Shown: in pieces, positions 48,511 through 57,162 of the stretch | How positions within the stretch are numbered: position 1 is the first letter of the stretch | Layout of the letters: each line of letters begins with the position of its first letter | Source: DASZQY01 sp035548515 | GTDB lineage: Bacteria; Pseudomonadota; Alphaproteobacteria; Rhizobiales; Kaistiaceae | DNA length: 64,000 nt | NCBI GenBank assembly: GCA_035548515.1 | Contig: DASZSW010000010.1 | Location: 1-64,000 of the forward strand | Reading direction: 5' to 3' | Program-made: the position numbers and the translations under genes | The notes under the pieces: model-generated | Database searches by the model: none | Told to the model about the DNA's origin: nothing | The model's input: the letters and a program-made list of their open reading frames with translations, nothing else

Positions 48511-49934
48511 GGCACCGCCGCCCGCTGTTTCTCCGCCCACAAGTCTTGGAACGTGCGGCCGGCGGGCGCCGGCAAGTCTCGATCCTTCGTCCAACCGCCG
48601 GCCAGTGGCAGCCGCCGGAAGCGCCCCTTGCGGCCGCCGAGATTGCCAAGCACGCGCATCGCGATCCGCGTTGCGAATTGATAGAGCTGCGGCCGTCGCG
48701 CGAAGAAGGCCCAGACACCAAGTCCGTAGCGATAGGTTGTCGGCTGCAGGTGCCGCTCGAACTCGCGTTCGCGCCAGTGCCGCATCATGTTGGGCAGCGG
48801 AATCTTCATCGGGCATACCGCCTCGCAGCGCCCGCAGAACGTCGAGGCGTTCGGCAGGTTGCCGGCCTGATCGACGCCGATCAGCGCCGGCGTCAGCACC
48901 GCGCCCATCGGTCCGGGATAGACCCAGCCATACGCGTGCCCGCCGATCTCCTGATACACGGGGCAATGGTTCATGCACGCCGCGCAGCGGATGCAGCGCA
49001 GCATATCCTGGAACTGCGAGCCCAGCATCGCCGAACGCCCGTTGTCGAGAATCACCACGTGATACTCGTCGGGCCCATCGGGATCGGTCCGCCGCCGAGG
49101 CCCCGTCGAGAACGTCGTATAGACCGACAGCTCCTGGCCCGTCGCCGAGCGCGCGAGCAGGCGGATGATCTGGCTGACGTCCTCGAGTGTCGGCACCACC
49201 TTCTCGATCGATGCCAGCACGATGTGCACGCGCGGCAGGATCTGCGTCAGGTCGCCGTTGCCCTCGTTGGTGACGATCACCGATGTGCCGGTTTCGGCGA
49301 TCAGGAAATTTGCCCCCGTGATGCCGACGTCGGCTTCGAGGAAGCGGCGGCGCAGGATCGTACGTGCTTCGCCGAGGATCGACTCGTGCTCGCTAAGATC
49401 GCGGTCCGCGGGCAGCTCGGTGTGCAGCCTGCGGAAGTCGGCCTCGATCTGATCCTTGGTCAGGTGAATCGCGGGCGCAATGATGTGGCTGGGCGATTCG
49501 TGCCGGAGCTGGATGATGTATTCGCCGAGGTCCGTTTCGACCGGCTCGATGCCGTTGCTTTCCAGATAGTCGTTGAGCTCGATCTCCTCGGCAATCATCG
49601 TCTTGCCTTTGGTGACCGTCCGCGCCCCCGCTCGCCGGCAGATGCCGAGGATCAGCTCCCGCGCCTCGGCGGCGGTCTCGGCGTAGTGCACATGACCGCC
49701 ACTCTCGACGACCTTCTCCTCGTAGGCCTCAAGGTAGAGGTCGAGGTTCTCGAGCGTGTGATTCTTGATCGCCTTGCCGCTCTCGCGGAGCTGCTCGAAT
49801 TCCGGCAATGCGGCCACCACAGCAGCGCGCTTGCCGATGAAGCCCGTTTTGACGTGCGAGAGCGCCTGCTGGAGCTGGCGATCGGCGAGCGCCTCGTGCG
49901 CGTTTGCCTTGAAGCTCGGCGAAGTGACGTGCAT
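48507..49934 (-). CDS. lutB: Lactate utilisation iron-sulfur protein B (LutB)
   Basis: This 475-residue iron-sulfur protein has a LUD domain (residues about 70-290; KTMIAEEIELNDYLESNGIEPVETDLGEYIIQLRHESPSHIIAPAIH) and two 4Fe-4S clusters of ferredoxin type, CIRCAACMNHCPVYQ (about residue 310) and CGRCEAVCPMKIPLPNMM (about 360). It is central in the LutABC complex that oxidises L-lactate to pyruvate. Four bases overlap lutC and one base overlaps lutA, so all three are co-translated. Confidence 0.96.
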   Translation of the reverse strand: MHVTSPSFKANAHEALADRQLQQALSHVKTGFIGKRAAVVAALPEFEQLRESGKAIKNHTLENLDLYLEAYEEKVVESGGHVHYAETAAEARELILGICRRAGARTVTKGKTMIAEEIELNDYLESNGIEPVETDLGEYIIQLRHESPSHIIAPAIHLTKDQIEADFRRLHTELPADRDLSEHESILGEARTILRRRFLEADVGITGANFLIAETGTSVIVTNEGNGDLTQILPRVHIVLASIEKVVPTLEDVSQIIRLLARSATGQELSVYTTFSTGPRRRTDPDGPDEYHVVILDNGRSAMLGSQFQDMLRCIRCAACMNHCPVYQEIGGHAYGWVYPGPMGAVLTPALIGVDQAGNLPNASTFCGRCEAVCPMKIPLPNMMRHWREREFERHLQPTTYRYGLGVWAFFARRPQLYQFATRIAMRVLGNLGGRKGRFRRLPLAGGWTKDRDLPAPAGRTFQDLWAEKQRAAVP

Positions 49935-50731
49935 CAGCTGGCCTCGCCGATCGCGGGATCGTCGGTCATCCCGGCCAACACCTCGGCGACGTGGCGCGAT
50001 TTGATCGGCCGTCCCTCGCGTTTCATTTTTCCCGCCATGTTAAGCAGGCAGCCGAGGTCACCGGCGAGCAGCGTCTCCGCACTGGATGCCGCGATCTCGT
50101 GAGTCTTGCGCTCGACGATGGCATTGGAGATGTCGGGATATTTGATGCAGAAGGTGCCACCGAAGCCGCAGCACACATCGGCGTCCTTCAGCTCGGTGAG
50201 CTTCAGGCCGGCCACCGACTTCAGCAGCCGGCGCGGCTGATTGCGGATGCCAAGCTCGCGCAGGCCCGAGCACGAGTCGTGGTAGGTGACCGATCCCGCG
50301 AACGCGGCGTCGACCTGCGTCATGCCACGAACATCGACCAGAAACGATACCAGCTCGTGCGTCTTGGCAGAGAACGCTGCCGCCTTCGGCCCCCATTCGG
50401 GATCGTCGCCCAGCAGGTCCGCGTAGTGCACCTTGAGCATCCCCGCGCAGGAACCCGAGGGAGCCACGACGTAATCGTACGGCTCGAACGTGTGCATCAC
50501 CTGCCTCGCGATCGCGATGGCATCCTTACGGTCGCCCGAGTTGTAGGCGGGCTGGCCGCAGCACGTCTGGGACGCGGGCACCGAAACCCGGCAACCCGCA
50601 TCCTCAATCAGTTTCACCGCCGCGAATCCAATGGTCGGGCGGAACAGGTCGACCAGGCACGTCACGAACAGCCCGACGCTCGGCCGCCCGTCACCGTTTG
50701 TTTCCGCCACTTCGCCGCTCTCGCTTCCCAT
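49934..50731 (-). CDS. lutA: Lactate utilisation protein A (LutA), CCG-domain Fe-S oxidoreductase
   Basis: This 265-residue protein is made of two CCG domains that bind iron-sulfur or disulfide centres: SQTCCGQPAYNSGDRKDA (first) and DVCCGFGGTFCIKYPDISNAIVERK (second), with SCAGML and TYHDSCSGLRELGI between them. It is the partner of LutB and LutC. The N-terminus (VGLFVTCLVDLFRPTIGFAAVKLIEDAG) is typical of LutA/YkgE; the start may be a few codons further in. It diverges from glcD across 58 bp, so lactate and glycolate genes probably share regulation. Confidence 0.95.
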   Translation of the reverse strand: MGSESGEVAETNGDGRPSVGLFVTCLVDLFRPTIGFAAVKLIEDAGCRVSVPASQTCCGQPAYNSGDRKDAIAIARQVMHTFEPYDYVVAPSGSCAGMLKVHYADLLGDDPEWGPKAAAFSAKTHELVSFLVDVRGMTQVDAAFAGSVTYHDSCSGLRELGIRNQPRRLLKSVAGLKLTELKDADVCCGFGGTFCIKYPDISNAIVERKTHEIAASSAETLLAGDLGCLLNMAGKMKREGRPIKSRHVAEVLAGMTDDPAIGEAS

Positions 50732-50789
50732 GTTGCGGCCGCACTATATTCGGCTTGAGCGAAGCGGCAACCGCGCGATATGGAAGCAT

Positions 50790-52235
50790 ATGTCAGCGAT
50801 CGCACTGCCCCCGCCTGACCCGCGCATCCTGGCGATGCGCGACCAGATCGTCGCCGGCCTCGGCGCGATTCTCGGCGAGGGCGGGGTCATTGCGTCGGAA
50901 GATGAGCGGCGCGCGTTCGAAACCGATGCGCTGACGGCCTACCGCGTCGTGCCGCTGGCGGTCGTCCTGCCGAAATCGACCGACGAGGTCGCCGCGATCC
51001 TCAAATTCCTGGCGGAGAAGCGGGTGAAGGTCGTGGCGCGTGGGGCAGGGACGTCCCTTTCGGGCGGCGCCATCCCGAGCGCGGATTGTGTCGTTATTGG
51101 CCTGTCCAAGATGAACCGTATCCTGTCCATCGACTGCGAGAACCGCACCGCGCGGGTCGAGGCCGGGGTCACCAACATCAACATCACCAACGCCGTCGCC
51201 CACCGCGGCTTCTTCTACGCCCCCGATCCGTCGAGCCAGCTCGCCTGCACGATCGCCGGCAACATCGCCATGAACTCCGGCGGCGCGCACTGCCTCAAGT
51301 ACGGCGTCACGACCAACAACGTGCTGGGTCTCCGCGTGGTGATGATCGACGGCACCATCGTCGATCTCGGCGGCAGCCATCTGGACGCGCCAGGCTACGA
51401 CCTGTTGGGCCTTCTCATCGGCTCCGAGGGCCAGTTGGGCATCGTCACCGAGGCGACGGTGCGCATCCTGCGTGCCGCCGAGGGCGCGCGGCCTATGCTG
51501 ATGGGTTTCGACACCGCCGAGGCCGCCGGCGGATGCGTCGCGGCGATCATGGCGTCGGGCGTCATTCCGGTCGCCATCGAGTACATGGACAAGCCATGCA
51601 TCGAAGCCTGCGAAGCGTTCGCGCACGCCGGCTACCCGCTCGACGTCGAAGCAATGCTGATCGTCGAAGTAGAGGGCTCGGACGCTGAGATCACTGACCT
51701 CCTCGCGCGCATCACCACGATCGCCGCGCCGTTCAACCCGCGCGAGGTGCGCGTCTCGAAATCCGAAGCCGAGAGCGCCGCCATCTGGAAGGGCCGCAAG
51801 GCCGCCTTCGGCGCGATGGGCCAGAAGGCGGATGCCTACCTCTGCATGGACGGCGTGATCCCGACGGGCAAACTACCCGAGGTGCTGACCAAGGTATCCG
51901 CGATCTGCGCCGGCTACCGCGTCGGCGTTTCCAACGTCTTCCATGCCGGCGACGGCAATCTCCATCCGCTGATCCTGTTCAACCCGAATGATGCGGACGA
52001 GCTGGCGCGTGCGGAAGCAGCCGGTGCCGATATCCTGAAGCTGTGCGTCGAAGCCGGCGGCTGCCTCACCGGCGAGCATGGCGTCGGCATCGAGAAGCGC
52101 GACCTGATGACGGTGCAATTCTCGCCCGACGACCTCAATCTGCAGATGGCCGTGAAAAGCATCTTCGATCCCGCCTGGCTGATGAACCCAGCCAAGGTTT
52201 TCCCGCTGGAGGGCCGCCCCGCGGCCGCTGCGTGA
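50790..52235 (+). CDS. glcD: Glycolate oxidase FAD-linked subunit GlcD
   Basis: This 481-residue FAD-binding oxidase has a PCMH-type FAD domain (YRVVPLAVVLPKSTDEVAAILKFLAEKRVKVVARGAGTSLSGGAIPSADCVVIGLSKMNRI; IAMNSGGAHCLKYGVTTNNVLGLRVV) and the C-terminal substrate half with the conserved FHAGDGNLHPLILFN and GGCLTGEHGVGIEKRDLM. It oxidises glycolate (or D-lactate) together with GlcE and GlcF. The ATG at 50790 is chosen; an upstream in-frame ATG at 50631 would lie inside lutA. It leads glcD-(small ORF)-glcE. Confidence 0.95.
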   Translation: MSAIALPPPDPRILAMRDQIVAGLGAILGEGGVIASEDERRAFETDALTAYRVVPLAVVLPKSTDEVAAILKFLAEKRVKVVARGAGTSLSGGAIPSADCVVIGLSKMNRILSIDCENRTARVEAGVTNINITNAVAHRGFFYAPDPSSQLACTIAGNIAMNSGGAHCLKYGVTTNNVLGLRVVMIDGTIVDLGGSHLDAPGYDLLGLLIGSEGQLGIVTEATVRILRAAEGARPMLMGFDTAEAAGGCVAAIMASGVIPVAIEYMDKPCIEACEAFAHAGYPLDVEAMLIVEVEGSDAEITDLLARITTIAAPFNPREVRVSKSEAESAAIWKGRKAAFGAMGQKADAYLCMDGVIPTGKLPEVLTKVSAICAGYRVGVSNVFHAGDGNLHPLILFNPNDADELARAEAAGADILKLCVEAGGCLTGEHGVGIEKRDLMTVQFSPDDLNLQMAVKSIFDPAWLMNPAKVFPLEGRPAAAA

Positions 52236-52274
52236 TTTTGAGCGAGATCAATTTCGCCGCCGTCGCCATGCGCC

Positions 52275-52451
52275 ATGCCGTTCGGCATGGAAAGAATCAA
52301 AGTCGAACAGCACAGTTCCATCGGCCTTCTCTGGATCGCCGGTTGGCTTTTCACCATCGGTTACCTCAAGCTGAGCTTCTGGATCGGGGTGCTCGCGCTG
52401 TTCATCTGGCCCTACTACATCGGCGACGCGCTGACCCGCATCGCGGGATAG
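52275..52451 (+). CDS. Short membrane protein between glcD and glcE
   Basis: A 58-residue frame (54 residues from the in-frame ATG at 52287, MERIKVEQHSSIG) encodes two hydrophobic segments, LLWIAGWLFTIGYL and FWIGVLALFIWPYYIGDAL. It fills most of the 241-bp gap between glcD and glcE on the same strand. Composition and position suggest a real small membrane subunit. The role is unknown; it might anchor the soluble glycolate-oxidase subunits to the membrane. Confidence 0.6.
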   Translation: MPFGMERIKVEQHSSIGLLWIAGWLFTIGYLKLSFWIGVLALFIWPYYIGDALTRIAG

Positions 52452-52476
52452 CACGCGCCTCACTGGCGGCGGCGCC

Positions 52477-53661
52477 ATGACGGCGCTTGCCCCATCGGAT
52501 GAGCACGAACTTGCCGCGGTGGTCGCCGACGCGGCCGCGCGCAAAACTCCGCTCGCGGTGAACGGCGGTGGCACGCGCACCGGCCTCGGCCGGCCGGTGC
52601 AGGCCGCCGCGACGCTGACCACCGCCAAGCTTGCCGGCGTCACGCTCTACGAACCTTCCGAGCTGGTGGTCTCGGCAAAGGCGGGCACACCGCTCGCCGA
52701 GATCGAGACGCTGCTCGCGACCCATCGTCAGCGGCTAGCCTTTGAGCCGCCGGACTACCGTGGCCTCTACGGCTCCGGGGGTGAGCCGACCATCGGCGCC
52801 GTCGCTGCCGCCAATCTCTCCGGCCCGCGCCGCATCCAGGCGGGCGCCGCGCGCGACAGCCTCATCGGCGTACGCGCCGTCACCGGCGCCGGCACGGTCG
52901 TAAAATCCGGCGGCCGCGTGATGAAGAACGTGACCGGCTATGACCTCGTGAAGTTTCTTGCCGGCTCCTACGGCACCCTCGGCGTGATGACCGAGGTGAC
53001 CTTCAAGGTCCAGCCTTTGCCGGAAACCGAAGCAACGCTGGCGCTCACTGGCCTCGCCGACGACCGCGCCATAGCGGCGATGGCGGCGGCACTGGGCTCT
53101 CCGTACTTCGTCACCGGCGCCGCCCATTCGCCGGCCGATGAGTCCGAACCCGCCCGCACCTACGTCCGCATCGACGGTTTCGCTGCGTCGGTCGCCGAGC
53201 GTGCCGAAAATCTCCGCGTGGTGCTCGCCGATTTTGGTACCGCCAGCATCCTCCCTGAGGCGACATCGCGGAGTCTCTGGCTGACGATCCTCGACCTCGA
53301 CGGTTTCTCCGCACCGTTCACGACGCCACTCTGGCGCGTGTCTGTGAAACCCAGCGACGGCCCCTCCATCGCTGACGCCGTGCGCCGTAGCTTCGGCGCG
53401 CGCATCCTCTACGATTGGGGCGGCGGCCTGATCTGGATCGCCGGCGGCGAAGGCCCTGACGCCGGCGCCGCCGCCGTGCGCGCCGCGGTCGCGAAGGTTG
53501 GCGGCCACGCGACGCTGGTGCGCGCCGACGAAAGCATCCGCAACGCTGTCGAGGTGTTCGAGCCGCAATCCGCCCCGGTCATGGCGCTCACCCGCAAGCT
53601 GAAGGCAACCTTCGACCCAGCCGGCATCCTCAACCCGGGCCGCATGTATGCGGGTGTCTGA
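52477..53661 (+). CDS. glcE: Glycolate oxidase FAD-binding subunit GlcE
   Basis: This 394-residue protein has an FAD-binding PCMH half (EHELAAVVADAAARKTPLAVNGGGTRTGLGRPVQAAATLTTAKLAGVTLYEPSELVVSAKAGTPLAEIETLLATHRQRLAFEPPDYRGLYG) and, in GlcE-typical text, GAVAAANLSGPRRIQAGAARDSLIGVRAVTGAGTVVKSGGRVMKNVTGYDLVKFLAGSYGTLGVMTEVTFKV. It lacks the long C-terminal catalytic part of GlcD. It functions as the second flavin subunit of glycolate oxidase. A minus-strand gene of unknown role separates it from glcF. Confidence 0.95.
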   Translation: MTALAPSDEHELAAVVADAAARKTPLAVNGGGTRTGLGRPVQAAATLTTAKLAGVTLYEPSELVVSAKAGTPLAEIETLLATHRQRLAFEPPDYRGLYGSGGEPTIGAVAAANLSGPRRIQAGAARDSLIGVRAVTGAGTVVKSGGRVMKNVTGYDLVKFLAGSYGTLGVMTEVTFKVQPLPETEATLALTGLADDRAIAAMAAALGSPYFVTGAAHSPADESEPARTYVRIDGFAASVAERAENLRVVLADFGTASILPEATSRSLWLTILDLDGFSAPFTTPLWRVSVKPSDGPSIADAVRRSFGARILYDWGGGLIWIAGGEGPDAGAAAVRAAVAKVGGHATLVRADESIRNAVEVFEPQSAPVMALTRKLKATFDPAGILNPGRMYAGV

Positions 53662-53665
53662 AGCC

Positions 53666-54172
53666 TCAGATCGCGCGGCTGTCGTAGGCCCAATGCAGCA
53701 GCGCCTGCCGCTGTCGCGGCCGGCACGACATGTCGCCGCGCTCGCAATTGCGTTCGATTTGCCGGACGTGCCGGCGGATTGCTTTCCACCGCGCAATCTG
53801 CCGGGCGTCGTCTTCCATGCGGCGCCCGAGATAGTAGCGGCAGTACCACTGGAACCAGCCGCGCGGATCGTCGGGATGAATCCATCCTTTCGCCCGCCAC
53901 GCCGAAAGCGGCTGGCTCGCCGGGACGCCGAAGAAGTTGAGCCCGCAGTCGCGCCGTGTCGGCGACAGCCTGGCACGGACAAACCAGCTTGCGGGAAACT
54001 CGCCCCGCGTGTCGGTCATGTATTTGCCGCAGAACACACCGAGCTGCAGCATCTCGGCCGGCGTCAGCTCAGGCGCGAACTCGGGATCGAAGCCTTTGCC
54101 CGTTGGGGCCGACAGTTCGTATGTATAGCCGCGCTGCATTTTATCGTTCACGACGATGACGCGACGGCGCAT
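53666..54172 (-). CDS. Conserved hypothetical protein embedded between glcE and glcF
   Basis: This 168-residue soluble protein has a highly conserved look (VIVVNDKMQRGYTYELSAPTGKGFDPEFAPELTPAEMLQLGVFCGKYMTDTRGEFPASWFVRARLSPTRRDCGLNFFGVPASQPLSAWRAKGWIHPDDPRGWFQWYCRYYLGRRM). It is rich in Trp and Arg with several Cys (VFCGKY, DCGLN, YCRYYL, NCERGDMSC), but I do not recognise a named family. It is antisense to the operon direction and starts 35 bp from glcF, so it splits the glc cluster. Confidence 0.8.
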   Translation of the reverse strand: MRRRVIVVNDKMQRGYTYELSAPTGKGFDPEFAPELTPAEMLQLGVFCGKYMTDTRGEFPASWFVRARLSPTRRDCGLNFFGVPASQPLSAWRAKGWIHPDDPRGWFQWYCRYYLGRRMEDDARQIARWKAIRRHVRQIERNCERGDMSCRPRQRQALLHWAYDSRAI

Positions 54173-54207
54173 TCTCTCCTCCCGACTCGCGCAAAATCGT
54201 ACGCCTG

Positions 54208-55509
54208 ATGCAGACCAACTTCACCCTCGCTCAGCTCGCCGATCCCGACACCGCCGTGTCGGAGAAGATCCTGCGTACCTGTGTCCACTGCGGCTTCTGC
54301 ACCGCCACGTGCCCGACCTACGTCCTGCTCGGCGATGAACTGGATAGCCCACGCGGCCGCATCTACCTGATCAAGGACATGCTGGAGGGCGGCAAACCGG
54401 CGACCGAGGAGGTCGTGACCCACGTCGACCGTTGCCTCTCGTGCCTGTCCTGCATGACGACGTGCCCGTCCGGCGTCGACTACATGCATCTGGTCGACCA
54501 CGCCCGCCAGCACATCGAGAGGACGTATCGCCGTCCGTTCGGCGATCGCTTCACGCGGCGCCTCCTGGCGATGGTGCTCCCATATCCCGCGCGCTTCCGC
54601 CTCGCCGTCATTCTCGGCTTTTTCGCCAAGCCGTTCGCGCCGCTGCTCCGACGTGTTCCGGGCATGGCCCGCGTCGCGGCGATGCTGGAGCTGACGCCTC
54701 AGGGCTTCCCCGGCGTGTCGGAGACCAACCGCGCCGGCGTCTCGCGCGCATACGGCAAGCGCAAGGCGCGCGTCGCGTTGCTGCGCGGCTGCGCTCAGTC
54801 CGTCCTCGACCCCGGCATCAACGAAGCTGCCATCCGCCTGCTCAACCGCCAGGGCATCGAGGTGGTGCGTACCGAGGGTGAAGGCTGCTGCGGCGCGCTC
54901 ACCCATCATATGGGCAAAGCGCACGACTCCCACGCCATGGCGAAGCGCAACATCGACGCGTGGACGCGCGAGATCGAAGGGCAAGGGCTGGATGCGATTC
55001 TTGTCACCACGTCGGGCTGCGGCACCACCGTGAAGGACTACGGCTTCATCTTCCGCAACGATCCCGCTTACGCCGACAAGGCGAAGCGCGTCTCGGCACT
55101 CGCCCGCGACATCTCCGAGTATCTCGAGACATTGGACCTCGGCCAGCCGGCGATGGCGACGCGTCCCACCATCGCGTATCACGCCGCCTGTTCGCTCCAG
55201 CACGGCCAGCAGATCAAGCTGGCGCCGAAGTCGCTGCTCACCAAGGCCGGATACAAGGTCCGCGACGTGGCGGAAGGCCACCTGTGCTGCGGATCCGCCG
55301 GCACCTACAATATCATGCAGCCGGAGATCGCGCGGCGCCTGCGCGACCGCAAGGTCGCGAACATCGAGGCGACCGGCGCTGACGTCATTGCCGCCGGCAA
55401 CATCGGTTGCCTGACGCAGATCGGCACCGCGATCCGCAAGCCTGTGGTGCACACGGTCGAGCTGCTCGACTGGGCATACGGCGGACCCAAGCCCGCGGCG
55501 CTCCACTAG
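54208..55509 (+). CDS. glcF: Glycolate oxidase iron-sulfur subunit GlcF
   Basis: This 433-residue protein has two N-terminal ferredoxin-type 4Fe-4S motifs, CVHCGFCTATCPTYVLLGDELDSPRGRIYLIKDML (residue about 26) and CLSCLSCMTTCPSGVDYMHLVDHAR (about 76), followed by a pair of CCG domains (GCCGALTHHMGKAH; HLCCGSAGTYNIMQPEIARRLRDRK). It passes electrons from GlcD/GlcE to the quinone pool. It has its own promoter region behind the antisense gene, so transcription of glcF may be separate from glcDE. Confidence 0.96.
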   Translation: MQTNFTLAQLADPDTAVSEKILRTCVHCGFCTATCPTYVLLGDELDSPRGRIYLIKDMLEGGKPATEEVVTHVDRCLSCLSCMTTCPSGVDYMHLVDHARQHIERTYRRPFGDRFTRRLLAMVLPYPARFRLAVILGFFAKPFAPLLRRVPGMARVAAMLELTPQGFPGVSETNRAGVSRAYGKRKARVALLRGCAQSVLDPGINEAAIRLLNRQGIEVVRTEGEGCCGALTHHMGKAHDSHAMAKRNIDAWTREIEGQGLDAILVTTSGCGTTVKDYGFIFRNDPAYADKAKRVSALARDISEYLETLDLGQPAMATRPTIAYHAACSLQHGQQIKLAPKSLLTKAGYKVRDVAEGHLCCGSAGTYNIMQPEIARRLRDRKVANIEATGADVIAAGNIGCLTQIGTAIRKPVVHTVELLDWAYGGPKPAALH

Positions 55510-55560
55510 CCGCCGCCGCTGTGGCATAAACGGCCGACAAATCTGACGGAGAACAAGAAT

Positions 55561-57162
55561 ATGGCCGACGGAAAGCCAATGCTCGCGGGCGTTGAGATCA
55601 GGGGCGCATGGGGCCCGCGCTACGAGGAAATCCTGAACGACGCCTCGCTCGCCTTCCTTGCCGGGCTCCAGCGCAAGTTCAATCCGTCGCGCCTTCGCCT
55701 GCTCGCTCGCCGCGATGAGCGCCAGGCCGAATTCGATCGCGGCGCGCTCCCCGATTTCCTGCCCGAGACGAAGCATGTGCGCGACGGCGATTGGAAGGTC
55801 GCGCCGATTCCCGCCGACCTGCTCGACCGCCGCGTCGAGATCACCGGTCCGGTCGACCGCAAGATGATCGTCAACGCGCTGAACTCCGGCGCGAAGGTGT
55901 TCATGGCCGATTTCGAAGATGCCACCTCGCCGACCTGGGCGAATCTCATCGACGGCCAAATCAACCTCAAGGACCGCTGGGCCGGGAAGATCGACTTCAC
56001 CGAGCCGTCCACCGGCAAGGAATACAAGCTGAAGCCGAAGCCCGCGGTCCTGCTGGTGCGCCCGCGCGGCTGGCACCTGCCGGAGGAGCACATCGTCATC
56101 GATGGCCAGCCCATGTCCGGCTCGCTGTTCGACTTCGGCCTCTACTTCTTCACCTGCGCCAAAGCCGCGCTCGCCGCCGGCTCCGGCCCGTACTTCTACC
56201 TGCCGAAGATGGAGAGCCACCTCGAGGCGCGGCTGTGGAATGAAGTCTTCGTCCACGCCGAAAAGGAACTCGGCATCCCCAACGGCACGATCAAGGCGAC
56301 GGTCCTCATCGAGACGCTGTCCGCCGCCTTCGAGATGGACGAGATCATCTACGAGCTCCGCGATCACATGGCGGGGCTGAACTGCGGCCGCTGGGACTAC
56401 ATCTTCTCGTTCATCAAGACGCTCCGCGCGAAGCCGGAATTCCTCGTTCCCGACCGCGGCCAGGTCGTCATGGGCAAAGCTTTCCTCAAGGCTTACTCGG
56501 AGCTGCTGATCAAGACCTGCCACCGCCGCGGCGCCTTCGCCATGGGCGGCATGGCGGCTCAAATTCCCGATCGCAAGAATGCGGCGGTCAACGAAGCCGC
56601 CTTTGCCAAGGTGCGCGCCGACAAGGAGCGCGAGGCGAACGCCGGCCACGACGGCACGTGGGTCGCGCATCCCGATCTCGTGCCGGTCGCGCAGGAAATC
56701 TTCGACAAGCTGATGCCGGAGCCGAACCAGCTCGGCAAACTGCGCACCGACGTCACCGCCGGCCAGAAGGAAATGCTCGAGGTCCATCAGGGCACGCGCA
56801 CCGAACAGGGCATGCGCGACAACATCCGCGTCGGCGTCCAGTACATCGAGGCGTGGCTGAGGGGCAGGGGCGCCGTGCCGCTCTACAACCTCATGGAAGA
56901 CGCCGCCACCGCCGAGATCAGCCGCAGCCAGATCTGGCAGGAGCTGCACTTCCAGGCGCCGCTGGAAGGCGGCCAGAAGGCGACGAAGCCGCTGTTCGAA
57001 AAGCTCCTCGGCGAGGAGATGGAAAAAGTGAAGACGGAGATCGGCCCGGACAACTACGCCAAGGGCAAGTTTCCCCAGGCGATCGACCTGTTCCGCAAGC
57101 TGTCCACCGCCGAGACGCTGTCGCCCTTCCTGACGCTGCCGGCATATCGGCTGATCGTCTAG
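55561..57162 (+). CDS. aceB: Malate synthase A
   Basis: This 533-residue enzyme of the glyoxylate bypass condenses glyoxylate with acetyl-CoA to malate. Family blocks present: FMADFEDATSPTWANLIDGQINLKDRW, LLVRPRGWHLPEEHI, GPYFYLPKMESHLEARLWNEVFVHAEKELGIPNGTIKATVLIETLSAAFEMDEIIYELRDHMAGLNCGRWDYIFSFIKT, and RGAFAMGGMAAQIPDRKN. Glycolate oxidase, encoded just upstream, supplies glyoxylate, so glcF and aceB form a metabolic pair; isocitrate lyase is not in the window. Its TAG shares a CTAG with the convergent MFS gene. Confidence 0.96.
   Translation: MADGKPMLAGVEIRGAWGPRYEEILNDASLAFLAGLQRKFNPSRLRLLARRDERQAEFDRGALPDFLPETKHVRDGDWKVAPIPADLLDRRVEITGPVDRKMIVNALNSGAKVFMADFEDATSPTWANLIDGQINLKDRWAGKIDFTEPSTGKEYKLKPKPAVLLVRPRGWHLPEEHIVIDGQPMSGSLFDFGLYFFTCAKAALAAGSGPYFYLPKMESHLEARLWNEVFVHAEKELGIPNGTIKATVLIETLSAAFEMDEIIYELRDHMAGLNCGRWDYIFSFIKTLRAKPEFLVPDRGQVVMGKAFLKAYSELLIKTCHRRGAFAMGGMAAQIPDRKNAAVNEAAFAKVRADKEREANAGHDGTWVAHPDLVPVAQEIFDKLMPEPNQLGKLRTDVTAGQKEMLEVHQGTRTEQGMRDNIRVGVQYIEAWLRGRGAVPLYNLMEDAATAEISRSQIWQELHFQAPLEGGQKATKPLFEKLLGEEMEKVKTEIGPDNYAKGKFPQAIDLFRKLSTAETLSPFLTLPAYRLIV

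Noticed and set aside
48546..50102. A 518-codon open frame on the plus strand
   Set aside because: Antisense to lutB, which has complete LUD and ferredoxin motifs.
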